Origin: Gigaspora margarita
Lineage: Eukaryota > Glomeromycota > Glomeromycetes > Diversisporales > Gigasporaceae
Assembly (NCBI GenBank): GCA_009809945.1
Contig: WTPW01000320.1
Coordinates: 97,444 to 161,443 of the forward strand
Direction: 5' to 3'
Length of the DNA: 64,000 nucleotides
The notes beneath the pieces were generated by a model. That model had not been told where the DNA came from. It worked only from the letters and a program-made list of their open reading frames with translations, and searched no databases. The position numbers and the translations under genes were made by a program. Positions within the stretch are counted from its first letter, which is position 1. Every line of letters starts with the position of its first letter. Positions 36,213 through 47,056 of the stretch are shown in pieces.

Positions 36213-37650
36213 TAATGATGCCTGGCGAAACTATTTTTGCAATGACGAATGGTTTCGTCATGGTTTCGTCTGACGAAACCTCTGGCGATTGACGAAACCT
36301 TTGACGATTGACGAAACCATTGACGATTGACGAAACCACTGACGATTGACGAAACCCCTGACGATTGACGAAACCATGGCGATTGACGAAAAAAGGCTGT
36401 GTCAAAATTTTTTAGATAAGATTTTTTTTTGAATTCTACGAATCTGTAGAACTTAAATAAAAAAAATTCATCGAATTTAGCTAGTGGTTGTCAAGATATC
36501 ATTGCTCAAAGTCTGAAAAATTTTGACGCAGCCTTTATTTTGATAGACGTTTGAATTTTTTAAAACTTCGAGCAACGGTATCTCGACAACCTCAAAGTCA
36601 ATTTTAATGAGCTTTTTTTTTTTTTTNNNNNNNNNNNNNNNNNNNNNNNNNNNNNNNNNNNNNNNNNNNNNNNNNNNNNNNNNNNNNNNNNNNNNNNNNN
36701 NNNNNNNNNNNNNNNNNNNNNNNNNNNNNNNNNNNNNNNNNNNNNNNNNNNNNNNNNNNNNNNNNNNNNNNNNNNNNNNNNNNNNNNNNNNNNNNNNNNN
36801 NNNNNNNNNNNNNNNNNNNNNNNNNNNNNNNNNNNNNNNNNNNNNNNNNNNNNNNNNNNNNNNNNNNNNNNNNNNNNNNNNNNNNNNNNNNNNNNNNNNN
36901 NNNNNNNNNNNNNNNNNNNNNNNNNNNNNNNNNNNNNNNNNNNNNNNNNNNNNNNNNNNNNNNNNNNNNNNNNNNNNNNNNNNNNNNNNNNNNNNNNNNN
37001 NNNNNNNNNNNNNNNNNNNNNNNNNNNNNNNNNNNNNNNNNNNNNNNNNNNNNNNNNNNNNNNNNNNNNNNNNNNNNNNNNNNNNNNNNNNNNNNNNNNN
37101 NNNNNNNNNNNNNNNNNNNNNNNNNNNNNNNNNNNNNNNNNNNNNNNNNNNNNNNNNNNNNNNNNNNNNNNNNNNNNNNNNNNNNNNNNNNNNNNNNNNN
37201 NNNNNNNNNNNNNNNNNNNNNNNNNNNNNNNNNNNNNNNNNNNNNNNNNNNNNNNNNNNNNNNNNNNNNNNNNNNNNNNNNNNNNNNNNNNNNNNNNNNN
37301 NNNNNNNNNNNNNNNNNNNNNNNNNNNNNNNNNNNNNNNNNNNNNNNNNNNNNNNNNNNNNNNNNNNNNNNNNNNNNNNNNNNNNNNNNNNNNNNNNNNN
37401 NNNNNNNNNNNNNNNNNNNNNNNNNNNNNNNNNNNNNNNNNNNNNNNNNNNNNNNNNNNNNNNNNNNNNNNNNNNNNNNNNNNNNNNNNNNNNNNNNNNN
37501 NNNNNNNNNNNNNNNNNNNNNNNNNNNNCATAGGTTTCGTCAATCGCCATAGGTTTCGTCAATCGTCAATTCGTCATTTGGAAGTCACTTGACGAAATGG
37601 TTTCGTCAATCGTCAGTGACGAGGGTTTCGTCACTCGTCAGGCATCATTA
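36213..37650. mobile_element. hAT-like element inside the kinase leader exon
   Basis: The termini TAATGATGCCTG and CAGGCATCATTA are perfect inverted repeats with an 8-bp TSD ACACAAAC (36205-36212, 37651-37658). Sub-terminal zones are tandem copies of a 19-20-bp GACGATTGACGAAACC unit (36240-36390) and its complement (37529-37630). The ends point to hAT. Conceptual removal of element plus one TSD brings the two halves of the kinase leader into one frame, so the gene was open when it was hit. Confidence 0.85.
36627..37528. other. Assembly gap (902 N)
   Basis: The gap lies inside the hAT element after a poly(T) run and before its tandem GACGAAACC-type repeats. Frames spanning it are artefacts. 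It may hide transposase sequence or only more repeats. Confidence 0.95.
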
Positions 37651-39080
37651 ACACAAACAGCATGGTGTCAGACATGTGATCCTGACAAAGCAACACAGTG
37701 GACAAGTGGAGATAAAGATATTGATAATTGCATGAAAAAATTTTAAATTAAAATTACTAGATATGAATATATGATTGAGTGGATTCCATTTATGTATTAT
37801 TTAATTTGGAGGAAATCAATAAAGGAGTATACTATGCAACTTGGTTAGACGGTATACGAAAAATTGATAATAATCAGGGTAGTTATACGAGAAATCGCAA
37901 ACCACGTAGCGTCGTTGCACTCAAGAACTTAACTAGTTTCGACGGAAATTCATTTGATTTTTTGAATGAAGTAAGTTATATAATTATTAATATAGTCATT
38001 TAAGCGCATCTTGAATTAATTTATTTATAACATAAATTTATGAAGTTTAACAATTTCATGAAATGTCTTTCCGGGATAGCAAGCTTAAAGTATATGGATC
38101 AACTTACAATGAGGAAGCAGATAAAATTTGATGGTATTTCAATATGTAGATAAAGAAGGAGTCTTGATAAATATTTAAGAAAAGATCTTCATGATTGTAC
38201 CTGGGAGTAAATTAAAATTGCTTAAAGATATTTTAGATGTTACGTGAAATACATTATGCAGGATTTGTCCATGCTGACTTTCACAGCGGTAACATTTTAC
38301 AAGATCGCACATTAGTGAATTTATGCAATTTATATTGCGGATTCAGGACTGTCTAAAAAGACAGATGATAATTCATCAGATGGTAATTATGGTGGCACAC
38401 CTTATGTTGCTCCAGAAGTTTTAATGGGCGAAAACTATACTCGAGTAGCAGGCATTTATGGTCTTGGAGTCTTTATGTCAGAAGTGTCAACTGGACAAAG
38501 ACCTTTTGATGGTTATAACTATGATAAAGAAATTGTAAACAAGATTATTAACAAAGGATTGCGGCCCGGATTTTTTTTTGGAACACCTAGTTGCTATATC
38601 GAATTAGCAAGGCGATGAATGAAGTCAGATCCACAAAAACGGCCTACCACTAATGATATCTATAAAAAAACTTTATAAATGAAATAAATGCATAAAGGTT
38701 CAGATTATGCAGATGTCGATAAAATTTAAAAAGTAATTTTCAGATACGTCAAAAGCACTCGAGAAATCTGTAGATGCGAATGATTTGGAGAAGAAAGATG
38801 AAGATAATGCACTTATTTATTATCAAAAAACTGGTAAAACTAGATGTGATTTCTCATCTAAAGTATTTAACTCACATTGAGTTTATTATCAAAAAACTGG
38901 TAAAACTAGATGTGATTTCTCATCATTATTCATCTAAAGTATTTAACTCACAATGAGTTTATTTATTACTAAAATCTATAGTTAAGAATATTATTAATAA
39001 CCAACAAAAATGCCAAATGAAGCTAAAAGTATTTTTCCTATTTAATTTTATTTGAAGTTAAAACAATTACTAAGTAAACA

Positions 39081-39727
39081 ATGTTAGATTCTGATGAAAT
39101 ATTCTTGCTTGGTTATCGTTATGAATATGGAATTGGTGTTGATAAGGATGAAAACAGGGCATCTACTTATTATCAAAAATCTGCGGATATGAATTGTCAC
39201 AGGCTAAGCCTCAACCCGTGACGTCGGTACCCTGATGCGGTACCCGCGAGTCAAGGCCGTAACACAAACCCGTGACCGAAAGTAACTCGGTACCCGAAGT
39301 CGTTCCGACCCTAAGATCGTAGTAATTAGCATGGTGTTAGTAATTATATTATTACCACAGCGCATAAGAAATGTAGTCACTATAGCGTAGGATAGAGAAT
39401 AGATTAGTAATAGTATATAAGAGAGACAAAATGTAAACTATTATACTTAGCTTAATCAATAAACTTTCCAAGTCTCGCTTCAAATCAAACCCGTGGTTCT
39501 TAAATTGTCGTTTTGTTACATGAATAATTTTAACGGAATGTACGTGTATCAAGGTCATTGTAATTATTTAGGAATTGGAGTTGAGACGGATAAGCATCAA
39601 GCGTTTATACATTATAAGAAATCAGCCGAAGTAGGTAATTCAATGGGAGTTTTCAAAACTGCTATGTGTTATAGATACGGGGCAGGCGTGAGAGAAATTA
39701 TTGTGAATTCGAATATTGGATTGAAAA
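39081..39727 (+). pseudogene. Sel1-like repeat exon of module C, split by a solo LTR
   Basis: The first half reads MLDSDEIFLLGYRYEYGIGVDKDENRASTYYQKSADMN, and the second half, after the LTR, NFNGMYVYQGHCNYLGIGVETDKHQAFIHYKKSAEVGNSMG...AMCYRYGAGV. The frame then shifts and the end reads CEFEYWIE. It stops at the donor GTAAGTTGTT (39728), leaving two bases of a codon, the same phase and the same place in the SLR helix as module B (FEYWLQ versus FEYWIE). Modules B and C are therefore paralogous at this junction. The LTR and a frameshift make it non-functional as read. Confidence 0.7.
39195..39520 (+). mobile_element. Solo LTR (326 bp)
   Basis: The element starts TGTCACAGGC and ends TTGTTACA (TG...CA), with a perfect 5-bp TSD TGAAT (39190-39194, 39521-39525). 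A TATATAAG box (about 39413) and AATAAA (about 39458) sit in the right order for an LTR promoter and polyadenylation signal. The left third is GC-richer than its surroundings (GGTACCC repeats). No internal retrotransposon sequence remains, as after LTR-LTR recombination. The orientation follows the TATA/AATAAA order. Confidence 0.8.
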
Positions 39728-39797
39728 GTAAGTTGTTTCCTCATTTGTATTTTGAAATATATTTTTAAATTAAATATTCGATTAGTTTTTTCAATAA

Positions 39798-40335
39798 ATT
39801 TATCTTTTAGGGAGTAAGTACCACATATAATTATCAACTATTCTTATAAAAATTATAATACACGATATTTTCATTTAATCATGCTAATCTAGTGAGTGAG
39901 TATAACGAATATTAATTATCTATATCTTTTATTCAAGTTCATATATACTTATTTTCATTTCAAATTCATTAATTTTGTGAGTGAGTATAAAGGATATTTA
40001 TTGATTTATGAGTCACTAAATTCATGAAAATTATTTTTACTTTATTCGCGTCAATTTAGTTTGTAAGTGCAGTATAAGAGCATTCATTATTCAAAGTATT
40101 TCAATAAAGTATTCATGACTTTTAATTCATATTACTGCTAAGTTAGTGAGTGTATAAGGCTGTTCAATAATCTACGATTTTTAATTTTTACTTTATTCGC
40201 GTTAATTTACAGTGTTTTATAAGTATAGTATAAGAGCATTTTTATTCTAATATTAACCTATAGCAGAATAAGATATTCAAGTTTATGCAAATTGACTTCG
40301 TATTATTCGCGTTAACTTAGGGAGTGAGTACAAAA
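39798..40335 (+). repeat. Array C, left part
   Basis: Seven or so units of the array B type. Spacers by first base: GGA 39811 (donor GTAAGT), TGA 39893 (GTGAGT), TGA 39978 (acceptor decayed to TTG), TTT 40060 (GTAAGT), TGA 40147 (donor weakened), a decayed unit near 40212, and GGA 40321 (GTGAGT). Unit filler shares 'ttttactttattcgcgttaa' with array B. The array is interrupted at 40367 and resumes at 50573. Confidence 0.7.
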
Positions 40336-40366
40336 AAATATGTACTCAAAGATAAACTATTCTAAT

Positions 40367-41106
40367 TAGAGATGGGGAAAATGCGCATTTTATAATAAAA
40401 TGCGCATTCATGCGCATTACTGTAATGCGCATGATACCGCATTATAAAAAAATTTTTTAATTTTTATCTTTATTATTGATAATACATCAAAATATAAAAT
40501 TCCGACCAAAATTCTAGAAATCAATCATCTAAACATTTGGCTGAATGTAATTTTTTTTATGTATGCTAATATATTCATTATTTTTTTATGAATCTTATGT
40601 TTTATCTATTGCGGAGCATTTGTCGTGTTCTTGCACTTATTCTTGAACTTAAGACCATTTATACAAAACGTTTTCAAATTCGTGAACATTTTTTAGCCCA
40701 AAATAGTTTGTAAGTATTAGGCAATCAAACAACAAAAGTAAATTTGGCAAATTCACATTTCACGATTTTGTGTTGTTTAAAGGTGTTAACAAGGGCGTTA
40801 AAAAATGATATAATAATTATTAAATGTTATAACAATTACTCGACCATGATAATTGTCTAATCATCTTACGCACTTCTGGATATTTAGGTCACATTTTTCA
40901 GATACGACCAATCAAAAAAGTTAAAGCGAACAGACCCAGAATTGAAGTATATAGATAGATTAGAATGTTAATTACACTTATTTTATATTTAATTTTCTAT
41001 ATAAAATTTTGATGGGATAAAATGCGCATAATTCGGAAACATGCGCATTAATGCGCATTCATGCTCATGATTGAGGAATCTTGCGCACGCATGAAACCCA
41101 TCTCTA
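40367..41106. mobile_element. hAT-like element, left copy
   Basis: The ends TAGAGATGGGG and CCCATCTCTA are inverted, with sub-terminal ATGCGCAT repeats at both ends (40380-40440, 41022-41090). Left flank ATTCTAAT, right flank GTTTTAGT, so it has no matching TSD of its own. It is about 740 bp and shares its right two-thirds with the copy at 49033-50564. Confidence 0.75.
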
Positions 41107-41514
41107 GTTTTAGTGCTTCATTTCTTAGCTTGTGAAAGTTTGCTCTTTTGAAAATTTTGTATGTACTTTCACGATATGTTTTAGATCAAAATCTTAACCA
41201 ACCAGAATCTGTAAAAATTAAAAAATTTGAAAAATTTGGATTGATTTGGATCCAAAAATTTCCGGTCCTTGATCAGGTGTAGCGTAAAAATCACAATTTT
41301 TCATAAAAATTGCTAATAACTTAAAGTTTCTCTATGAAATCGTCTTCTGCGCAGAACAAAAAAATCACTTGCAAAATTTTGGTATTTGTAACGCTCTAAC
41401 TAAGTGACTAACACAAACCCTAACTATTCGATTTATTACTTTATTTTCTTTAGTTTTTTTAGTTTTTCGATTTTTTGATTGTTTTGATTTTCACGTGACA
41501 CCTGATCTCAAAAT

Positions 41515-42172
41515 AATGTACCCCAGTTAGAGTGTCCAGGATTATGCGATGCGAAATTATGCGCATAATTTACCAAATTTTCGCATCTCGGATGCTTCGC
41601 ATAATCAAGCAAAAAGGGCATCCTGATCATGTGTATGGATTGTGATTGGTAGATGAGTGATTTGACGAAGATAATGAATGAACTTAAATCGTTTCCGAAA
41701 GATCACGTGAGTTACTGAAATCGCATAATCGAGAAAATTTATATATAAAATCGCATAATTCGCATCCATCGCATAATTGACCCCAGTCACATCGCATAAT
41801 TTACCTTATCGCATCGCATAATTCTGGACACCCTAACCCCAGTATCGCAATAAAAATTTCGCCCTCCACGTGATTCTTGACCAATAAATGATCATAATTT
41901 GGTGCAACGTAACACGATCAGGAAAATTCAAAACAAACGTCACAAAACGTCTCTTGTAAAAAAAGTTTATTTCTCAAAAAGTTTGCATAAGAAACCATTT
42001 TTTTGCACTAACAAAAAGTTTTCCTTGAGCGATTTTACTATATAATATAACCTAAACCCAAACCTTAACTAAGCACTCACCCTAACCCTAACCTAACATA
42101 AACGAACTTGAAAGAAGTTTGGTCAAGAATCACGTGGAGGGCGAAATTTTTATGGCGATACTGGGGAACGTT
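41515..42172. mobile_element. Long-TIR hAT-like MITE in cassette unit 1
   Basis: The left end AATGTACCCCAGTATCGC (itself split by the next element) and the reverse complement of the right end, AACGTTCCCCAGTATCGCC, match. The arms continue for about 45 bp through 'aaatttcgccctccacgtgattcttgacc'. The TSD CTCAAAAT/CTCCAAAT (41507-41514, 42173-42180) matches at 7 of 8 positions, and cassette units 2 and 3 show the empty site. The loop contains CCCTAACCCTAACC-type telomere-like sequence. Confidence 0.75.
41528..41835. mobile_element. hAT-like MITE nested in the previous one
   Basis: The ends TAGAGTGTCCAG and CTGGACACCCTA, with a perfect 8-bp TSD ACCCCAGT (41520-41527, 41836-41843). The interior is rich in GCGATGCGA/ATTATGCG repeats on both arms. 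It interrupts the left terminus of the 41515-42172 element, so it is younger. Confidence 0.8.
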
Positions 42173-42321
42173 CTCCAAATATGATTGGTTTTGTGCCACA
42201 AAAAATCACATGACTGGAAAATTTTTCCCCATATATATATGATATGTGAAAATTTAATTGGACAATCTGGTGATATTAATATTCCTTTTAAGAGAAAATA
42301 TAACTTTCTAGATCAGGTCAA

Positions 42322-42404
42322 GCAGCCATAGCGCAGTGGGTCTAGGCGGTATTCATGAGGTTATAAGACTTTAAGACCGGGAGTTCAATACCCGCAGGCA
42401 GCCA
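42322..42404 (+). repeat. tRNA-like (SINE-type) segment, copy 1
   Basis: An A-box-like TAGCGCAGTGG (42329) and a B-box-like GAGTTCAATACCC (42381) lie about 50 bp apart, the layout of an RNA polymerase III internal promoter. The 5' and 3' ends are a direct repeat (GCAGCCA), not complementary, so no acceptor stem forms and it is not a working tRNA. A tRNA-derived SINE head is the best guess. Confidence 0.5.
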
Positions 42405-43016
42405 ACCGTCTTTTATAATTTTAATAATTTTTAAAATTTTAATCAACAATTAATTGATGAATTTTAAAATCATCTGTTCAACTTTATTTTTACCATTAAA
42501 CGTATATTTTATTTATTTTCTTGCGCTTCATTTTGCTCTTTTGAAAATTTTGTATATACTTTCACGATATGTTTTAGATCAAAATCTTAACCAATCGGAA
42601 TTCGTAAAAAAGATTGATTTGGATCCAAAAATTTTCCGGTCCTTGATCAGGTGTAGCGTAAAAATCACAATTTCATAAAAATTGCTAATAACTTTGAATT
42701 TTCTCTATGAAATCGTTTCTGCGCATTAACAAAAAAATCACTTGCAAAATTTTGGTATTTGTAACGCTCTAACTAAGTGACTAACACAAATCCTAACTAT
42801 TTATTACTTTATTTCTTTAGTTTTTTCGATTGTTTTGATTGTTTTGATTTTTATGTAACACCTGATCTCAAAATATGATTGGTTTTGTGCCACAAAAATC
42901 ACATGACCGGAAAATTTTTTCCCCATATATATATGATATGTGAAAATTTAATTGGACAATCTGGTGATATTAATATTCCTTTTAAGAGAAAATATAACTT
43001 TCTAGATCAGGTCAAG

Positions 43017-43099
43017 CAGCCATAGCGCAGCGGGCCTAGGCGGTATTCACGAGGTTATAAGACCTTAAGATCGGGAGTTCAATACCCGCAGGCAGCCAA
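43017..43099 (+). repeat. tRNA-like (SINE-type) segment, copy 2
   Basis: Nearly identical to copy 1, with a few substitutions (AGTGGG to AGCGGG, ACTTTAAGACC to ACCTTAAGATC). It sits at the same place in cassette unit 2. Confidence 0.5.
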
Positions 43100-43622
43100 C
43101 CGTCTTTTATAATTTTAATAATTTTTAAAATTTTAATCAACAATTAATTGATGAATTTAAAATCATTTGTCCAACTTTATTTTTACCATTAAACGATATA
43201 TTTTATTTATTTTCTTGCGTTTTAGTGCTTCATTTTGCTCTTTTGAAAATTTTGTATGTACTTTCACGATAAGTTTTAGATCAAAATCTTAACCAATCAG
43301 AATTCGTAAAAAAAAGATTGATTTGGATCCAAAAATTTTCCGGTCCCTGATCAGGTGTAGCGTAAAAATCACAATTTCTTGAAGTTTCTCTATGAAATCG
43401 TTTTCTGCGCATTAAAAAATTACTTGCAAAATTTTGGTATTAGTAACTCTCTAACTAAGTGACTAACACAAACCCTAACTATTCGATTTATTATTTTATT
43501 TCTTTAGTTTTTTCGATTGTTTTGATTGTTTTGATTTTCACGTTACACCTGATCTCAAAATATGATTGGTTTTGTTCCATAAAATCACATGACCAGAAAT
43601 TTTTTGTGGGATAGCTATGTAA

Positions 43623-44435
43623 CAGGGACATGGAAAAATTTGGAAACAAATTTTTCAAATTTTGGCCTCCGATTTCAAAATTTCCAAATTTTGGTACTTA
43701 ACCCAAATTTTCCAAATTTTGGCCCATAAATATCCAAATCATAGCCAAATTTCAGTCGATTTTTGAATTCATGTGATCTGGCTAATAGGTTTAACCAATC
43801 AGAGTAGGGGGTTTTATAATTAAAATCACTATTTAAAAATTCAAAATACGTCACTTATTTGCTAATTATCTGTTATGAAACCCCCTAGTGTGCGTAATGT
43901 TGCATATGAGTCTAGTATAAATTATTCAACGGCTTTGTTCTTTGAACACGTATAAGCTAAAATTGTTGTTCTTTTGAACATATATGTAGTTCTTTTTGTA
44001 AGTTGCGTTCTTGAATATATACAAATAAATAAATAAATAAATAAAAAAGAGTCCTAAAAAAACCATTGCTTACAGTCGTACACAAGAGTTTTCGGAACAC
44101 TTTCTTTTTGATTCTGGGTTGCTTATGTAATCACAGTGTTAATTATGAAAATAAGGCTTTTATTTCTTCACATATAAATTCAAATTGTATTTGGTTGCCT
44201 ATTTCTTCTTGTGCTGTAGAAAGAAGTTTTTCAGTTTATAAATAATCTTTTAGAAAAATTTAAGTAAAGATTCGTTGAAAATGCTAAATATGCTGTATTT
44301 TAATCAACGAAATAATAAAATTTAATATCCAAATTTTTCCAAATTTTTAATTTTTTTATCCAAATTTTACCCAAATATTACTTGATACCCAAATAAAGAT
44401 TTACGATTTGATATCCAAATTTTTCCACGTCCCTG
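43623..44435 (+). mobile_element. hAT element with transposase C-terminal relic
   Basis: The termini CAGGGACATGGAAAAATTTGG and CCAAATTTTTCCACGTCCCTG have a perfect 8-bp TSD CTATGTAA (43615-43622, 44436-44443). A short frame at about 44143-44244 reads WLPISSCAVERSFSVYK before a stop, matching the hAT C-terminal dimerisation signature (P.SS..ERSFS). This ties the element directly to hAT; it is a deletion derivative. Confidence 0.85.
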
Positions 44436-44606
44436 CTATGTAAGACCTTTATATTTATTTAAAGTACTTTCGAACATCTTGTATTACTTGCTTGCGTAAT
44501 AAGCTAAGTGCCAATAGTTCATTAAGTAAACTTGAAGCTTTCATATCGTAGAAGCATATATCAGTTTAATCCCTCTTAATCCCGCAACCTCAAGTCTGTG
44601 ATCCAA

Positions 44607-47056
44607 ATGGAAAATAATAAGAAATGCGTAGATTGTAAGAGTACTAGTTCCATGAAATTTCGCCAGTTAGGTTCTGAAATCTGGCAAGAAGTTGAGAGTA
44701 AAGGTTTGGTAAGAGAATCTTGGAGTGTAGGCTATACGCTTTGCAACGTTATTATATGAGATATGTAGCAAATCCTAGAAAAGAAATAAAATCTACTAAT
44801 AAAGAAATTACAGGTAAAGCTAAAGAAAAAGAGATAGATCTTATGGAAAACGAAGCCGAAGAAGTAGATGTGTCGAATATTGATTACGAACTTGCTGAAG
44901 CCATAAGTTCTATAACAAGAGTTCTTCATAAGAGAGAAGTTATAGAAAAACAAAAGCCTATTTATAATTTTGATGAATTACGTGAGTTACTTGAAAATAA
45001 AGATTCTAATTTATGTTATTTTTTTGATCAATTATATTTAGCAGCGCGACCGTCAGAACGTACAGTCAAACTATGGATCGTATAAAAAAATTATGGTGTT
45101 TATTTGTTACCTTTTAGCTTCATTAAATAATACACAAATTAATGCTTTTAAGTCAGATATTTCATTTTATTTAAATTCGTCGGGAACGAATAACGAAGGA
45201 TTAAATACGTTGGCAAATATCGGTATAACTGCGACAGCAAGAACATTGAGTCGTAAAAAAAAGAAATATCAGAAACGCATGAAGAATTCGTTAAAGATAA
45301 TCTTATAGAGCATTTAAACAATGCTCTAATACTTAATATTGATGATTATCATAACATCCACGTCCAACGACAGCCCCGTACTATCGAAACGTCTTTACCA
45401 ACTCATATGGCGACAATTGTGGCGAATCTGTGCTTAACACCAGCAATACCGCGTAATCAAGTGCTTAACCCTAAAGTTGTTGATGGTGAATTAGTTATAG
45501 GCATATTGATAAGCGTTTTATGGTCAATCTTGGTGTATCTTATTTTAATTTTACTATAAATTGTATAAAAAGTGAATATACTGACACCGAACTATTGGAG
45601 AAACTTACTTTACATAGCTACGACGATAGATTAGTGGAGAAAAAAAGCGAACGGCATATTAAAAATTGTATCCTTTTTGATTTTGTTGAACGTAGCTTAA
45701 AGGGCATTGACGGGTATTTAGCCTCACTAAAACCGTGTATGTTCAGGAGCCAATGCGGGAATATCTTTCCAAATACGCGGTTCCTATCGTTGCGGACTGG
45801 CCTGGTCAATTTTACATTCGTAAGGCTATAGCTCTTCTGGATAATCGGAAGTTCCTGAAGTTGTTACGGCGTTTCTACCTATTATGGGTCCTCTCCATGT
45901 GTCGTTAAATGCCCGTCAGCTAGTTTTTCTAAAAAATTCGTTTGTATTTATGATTTGTATAAGGGTATATTTGGAATCTCGGCCAAAAACCACGACCATG
46001 GCGGATAGATTTAATTCTTTATAGTATACATTTGGCGTTGTTTGAGATAGTTGATTTTATTTATTTAAAATTTGGCTACACATGTAAAAATTTGGAGTTT
46101 TTATATTTGATTAATCTTTTTAATAATCTAATTCCCTTAGTTTTAAACGTTTACATGATACACCATCAGGAAGGTAATTGGCAAGCATACGAAGATGCTT
46201 GCATGCGTTGTTGGAGTGATCTTTTTCTGCCATTTGACAGAAAAAATTAAAAAATTATATAAGCGTGCGCCTTTAATGTTTTTCTCCGAAATTTTTTATT
46301 GTATGGAAACTGGCCATCCAATAATTAATACGATTGTTAATCACCTCGCTTCTTTAAGCGATTGCCCTGTGGAGCTTTTCCATAGCATTGTTAGACGGCG
46401 TACTATTAAGTCTTCTACGGCTCAGCAATTACGAAGTACAGTCCATTTAATTTACCAGCAGCGTCATAACAACGATTTCCAACAACATTTTGTACACTCT
46501 GAAAAATATCCGTATTCGCCAAAACAATTGCGGGTATTTTCTCAAAAATGCGCGATAGAAATTTTGGAAATGTTTGCTAAAATATATCATGCACCTAACC
46601 AAAACTATTTTATTGTTAATTCGTCTGATAATATTAACACATACAAATTACTATCTTTAGGTTACGAGATAACGGACCGCCACCTTCCAAGAGGTTTTAT
46701 TACTTTAAAAAAACCTAACCTTAACAGTTTGTGTGATTCTCCTTATTGCAATAATCCTCACGATTCGTCTAATGGAAGCTTTTTTGGCATGCGGGCATGG
46801 TTACCATAGTTATTGCTTACAGAATCAACAATTTAAATGTTTTATTTGCTTAAATTATTTGCGAAATGAAATTAAAAAAAATAATGATGCATTATTAAAA
46901 AGTTTAAAAAAAGATTTAGGTGAAAACGAGTCTATCGAGGATAACGAATACGATAATGTCTATGACGATGATTCAAATGAAGTTCAAGAAGTATCGGACG
47001 ATGCAACAATAGAAAATTTATTAGAACGTGTAAAAAGAATATTTTTGGAGTTGTGA
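44607..47056 (+). pseudogene. Broken transposon-type gene ending in a RING-like zinc finger
   Basis: A chain of frames in the same direction, with at least five frameshifts, looks like one large gene of unknown family. Recognisable pieces in order: a CxxC start (MENNKKCVDCKSTSS), a charged linker (about 44780-45060, AARPSERTVK), DDYHNIH (about 45336), PTHMATIVANLCL, LVEKKSERHIKNCI, GIDGYLASLKP, VADWPGQFYIRKAIALLDN, GPLHVSLNAR, a long helical part (46240-46720, HPIINTIVNHLASLSDCPVELFHSIVRRRT), then C-x4-C...CGHGYHSYCL...CFIC, a RING-like cysteine/histidine cluster, and an acidic coiled tail (46916-47050). Spaced acidic motifs (DDYH, VADWP) suggest an RNase-H-type core, but this is inference. 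It lies in the insertion that split cassette unit 3. Termini are not clear; GTGGGATAGC at 43607 may pair with sequence near 47970. Confidence 0.6.

Larger units (their letters stand above)
36163..38950 (+). pseudogene. TKL-type protein kinase of module B, interrupted and frameshifted
   Basis: The leader reads YPSYDKCAHCNEDNTQT, is interrupted by a hAT element (36213-37650), and resumes AWCQTCDPDKATQWTSGDKDID; this paired-cysteine leader precedes many kinases of these fungi. The N-lobe lysine is in IVALKNL-type context (VVALKNL, about 37909). A donor GTAAGT follows FDFLNE at 37971. Later pieces, in shifting frames, are the catalytic loop HADFHSGNIL (about 38271), an activation segment ADSGLSKK (DFG replaced by DSG), YVAPEVL, and TGQRPFDGYNYDKE...TPSCYIELARR (about 38490-38615). 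There are stops at 37743, in the middle of the N-lobe, and at 38616. The glycine loop is missing after MIEWIPF. A tail (KKDEDNALIYYQK) carries a partial tandem duplication of about 70-80 bp at about 38813-38950. It is non-functional as it stands. Confidence 0.75.

Noticed and set aside
36477..37562. Open frames spanning the second gap
   Set aside because: Nearly all codons are N; the readable ends are repeat sequence of a hAT element.
42041..42105. Interstitial telomere
   Set aside because: CCCTAACCC-like words are few and imperfect and lie in the loop of a MITE with clear termini; the same holds at 57325-57390.
42322..42404. Functional tRNA gene
   Set aside because: The ends are a direct repeat rather than complementary, the T stem has mismatches, and no standard anticodon stem-loop can be drawn.
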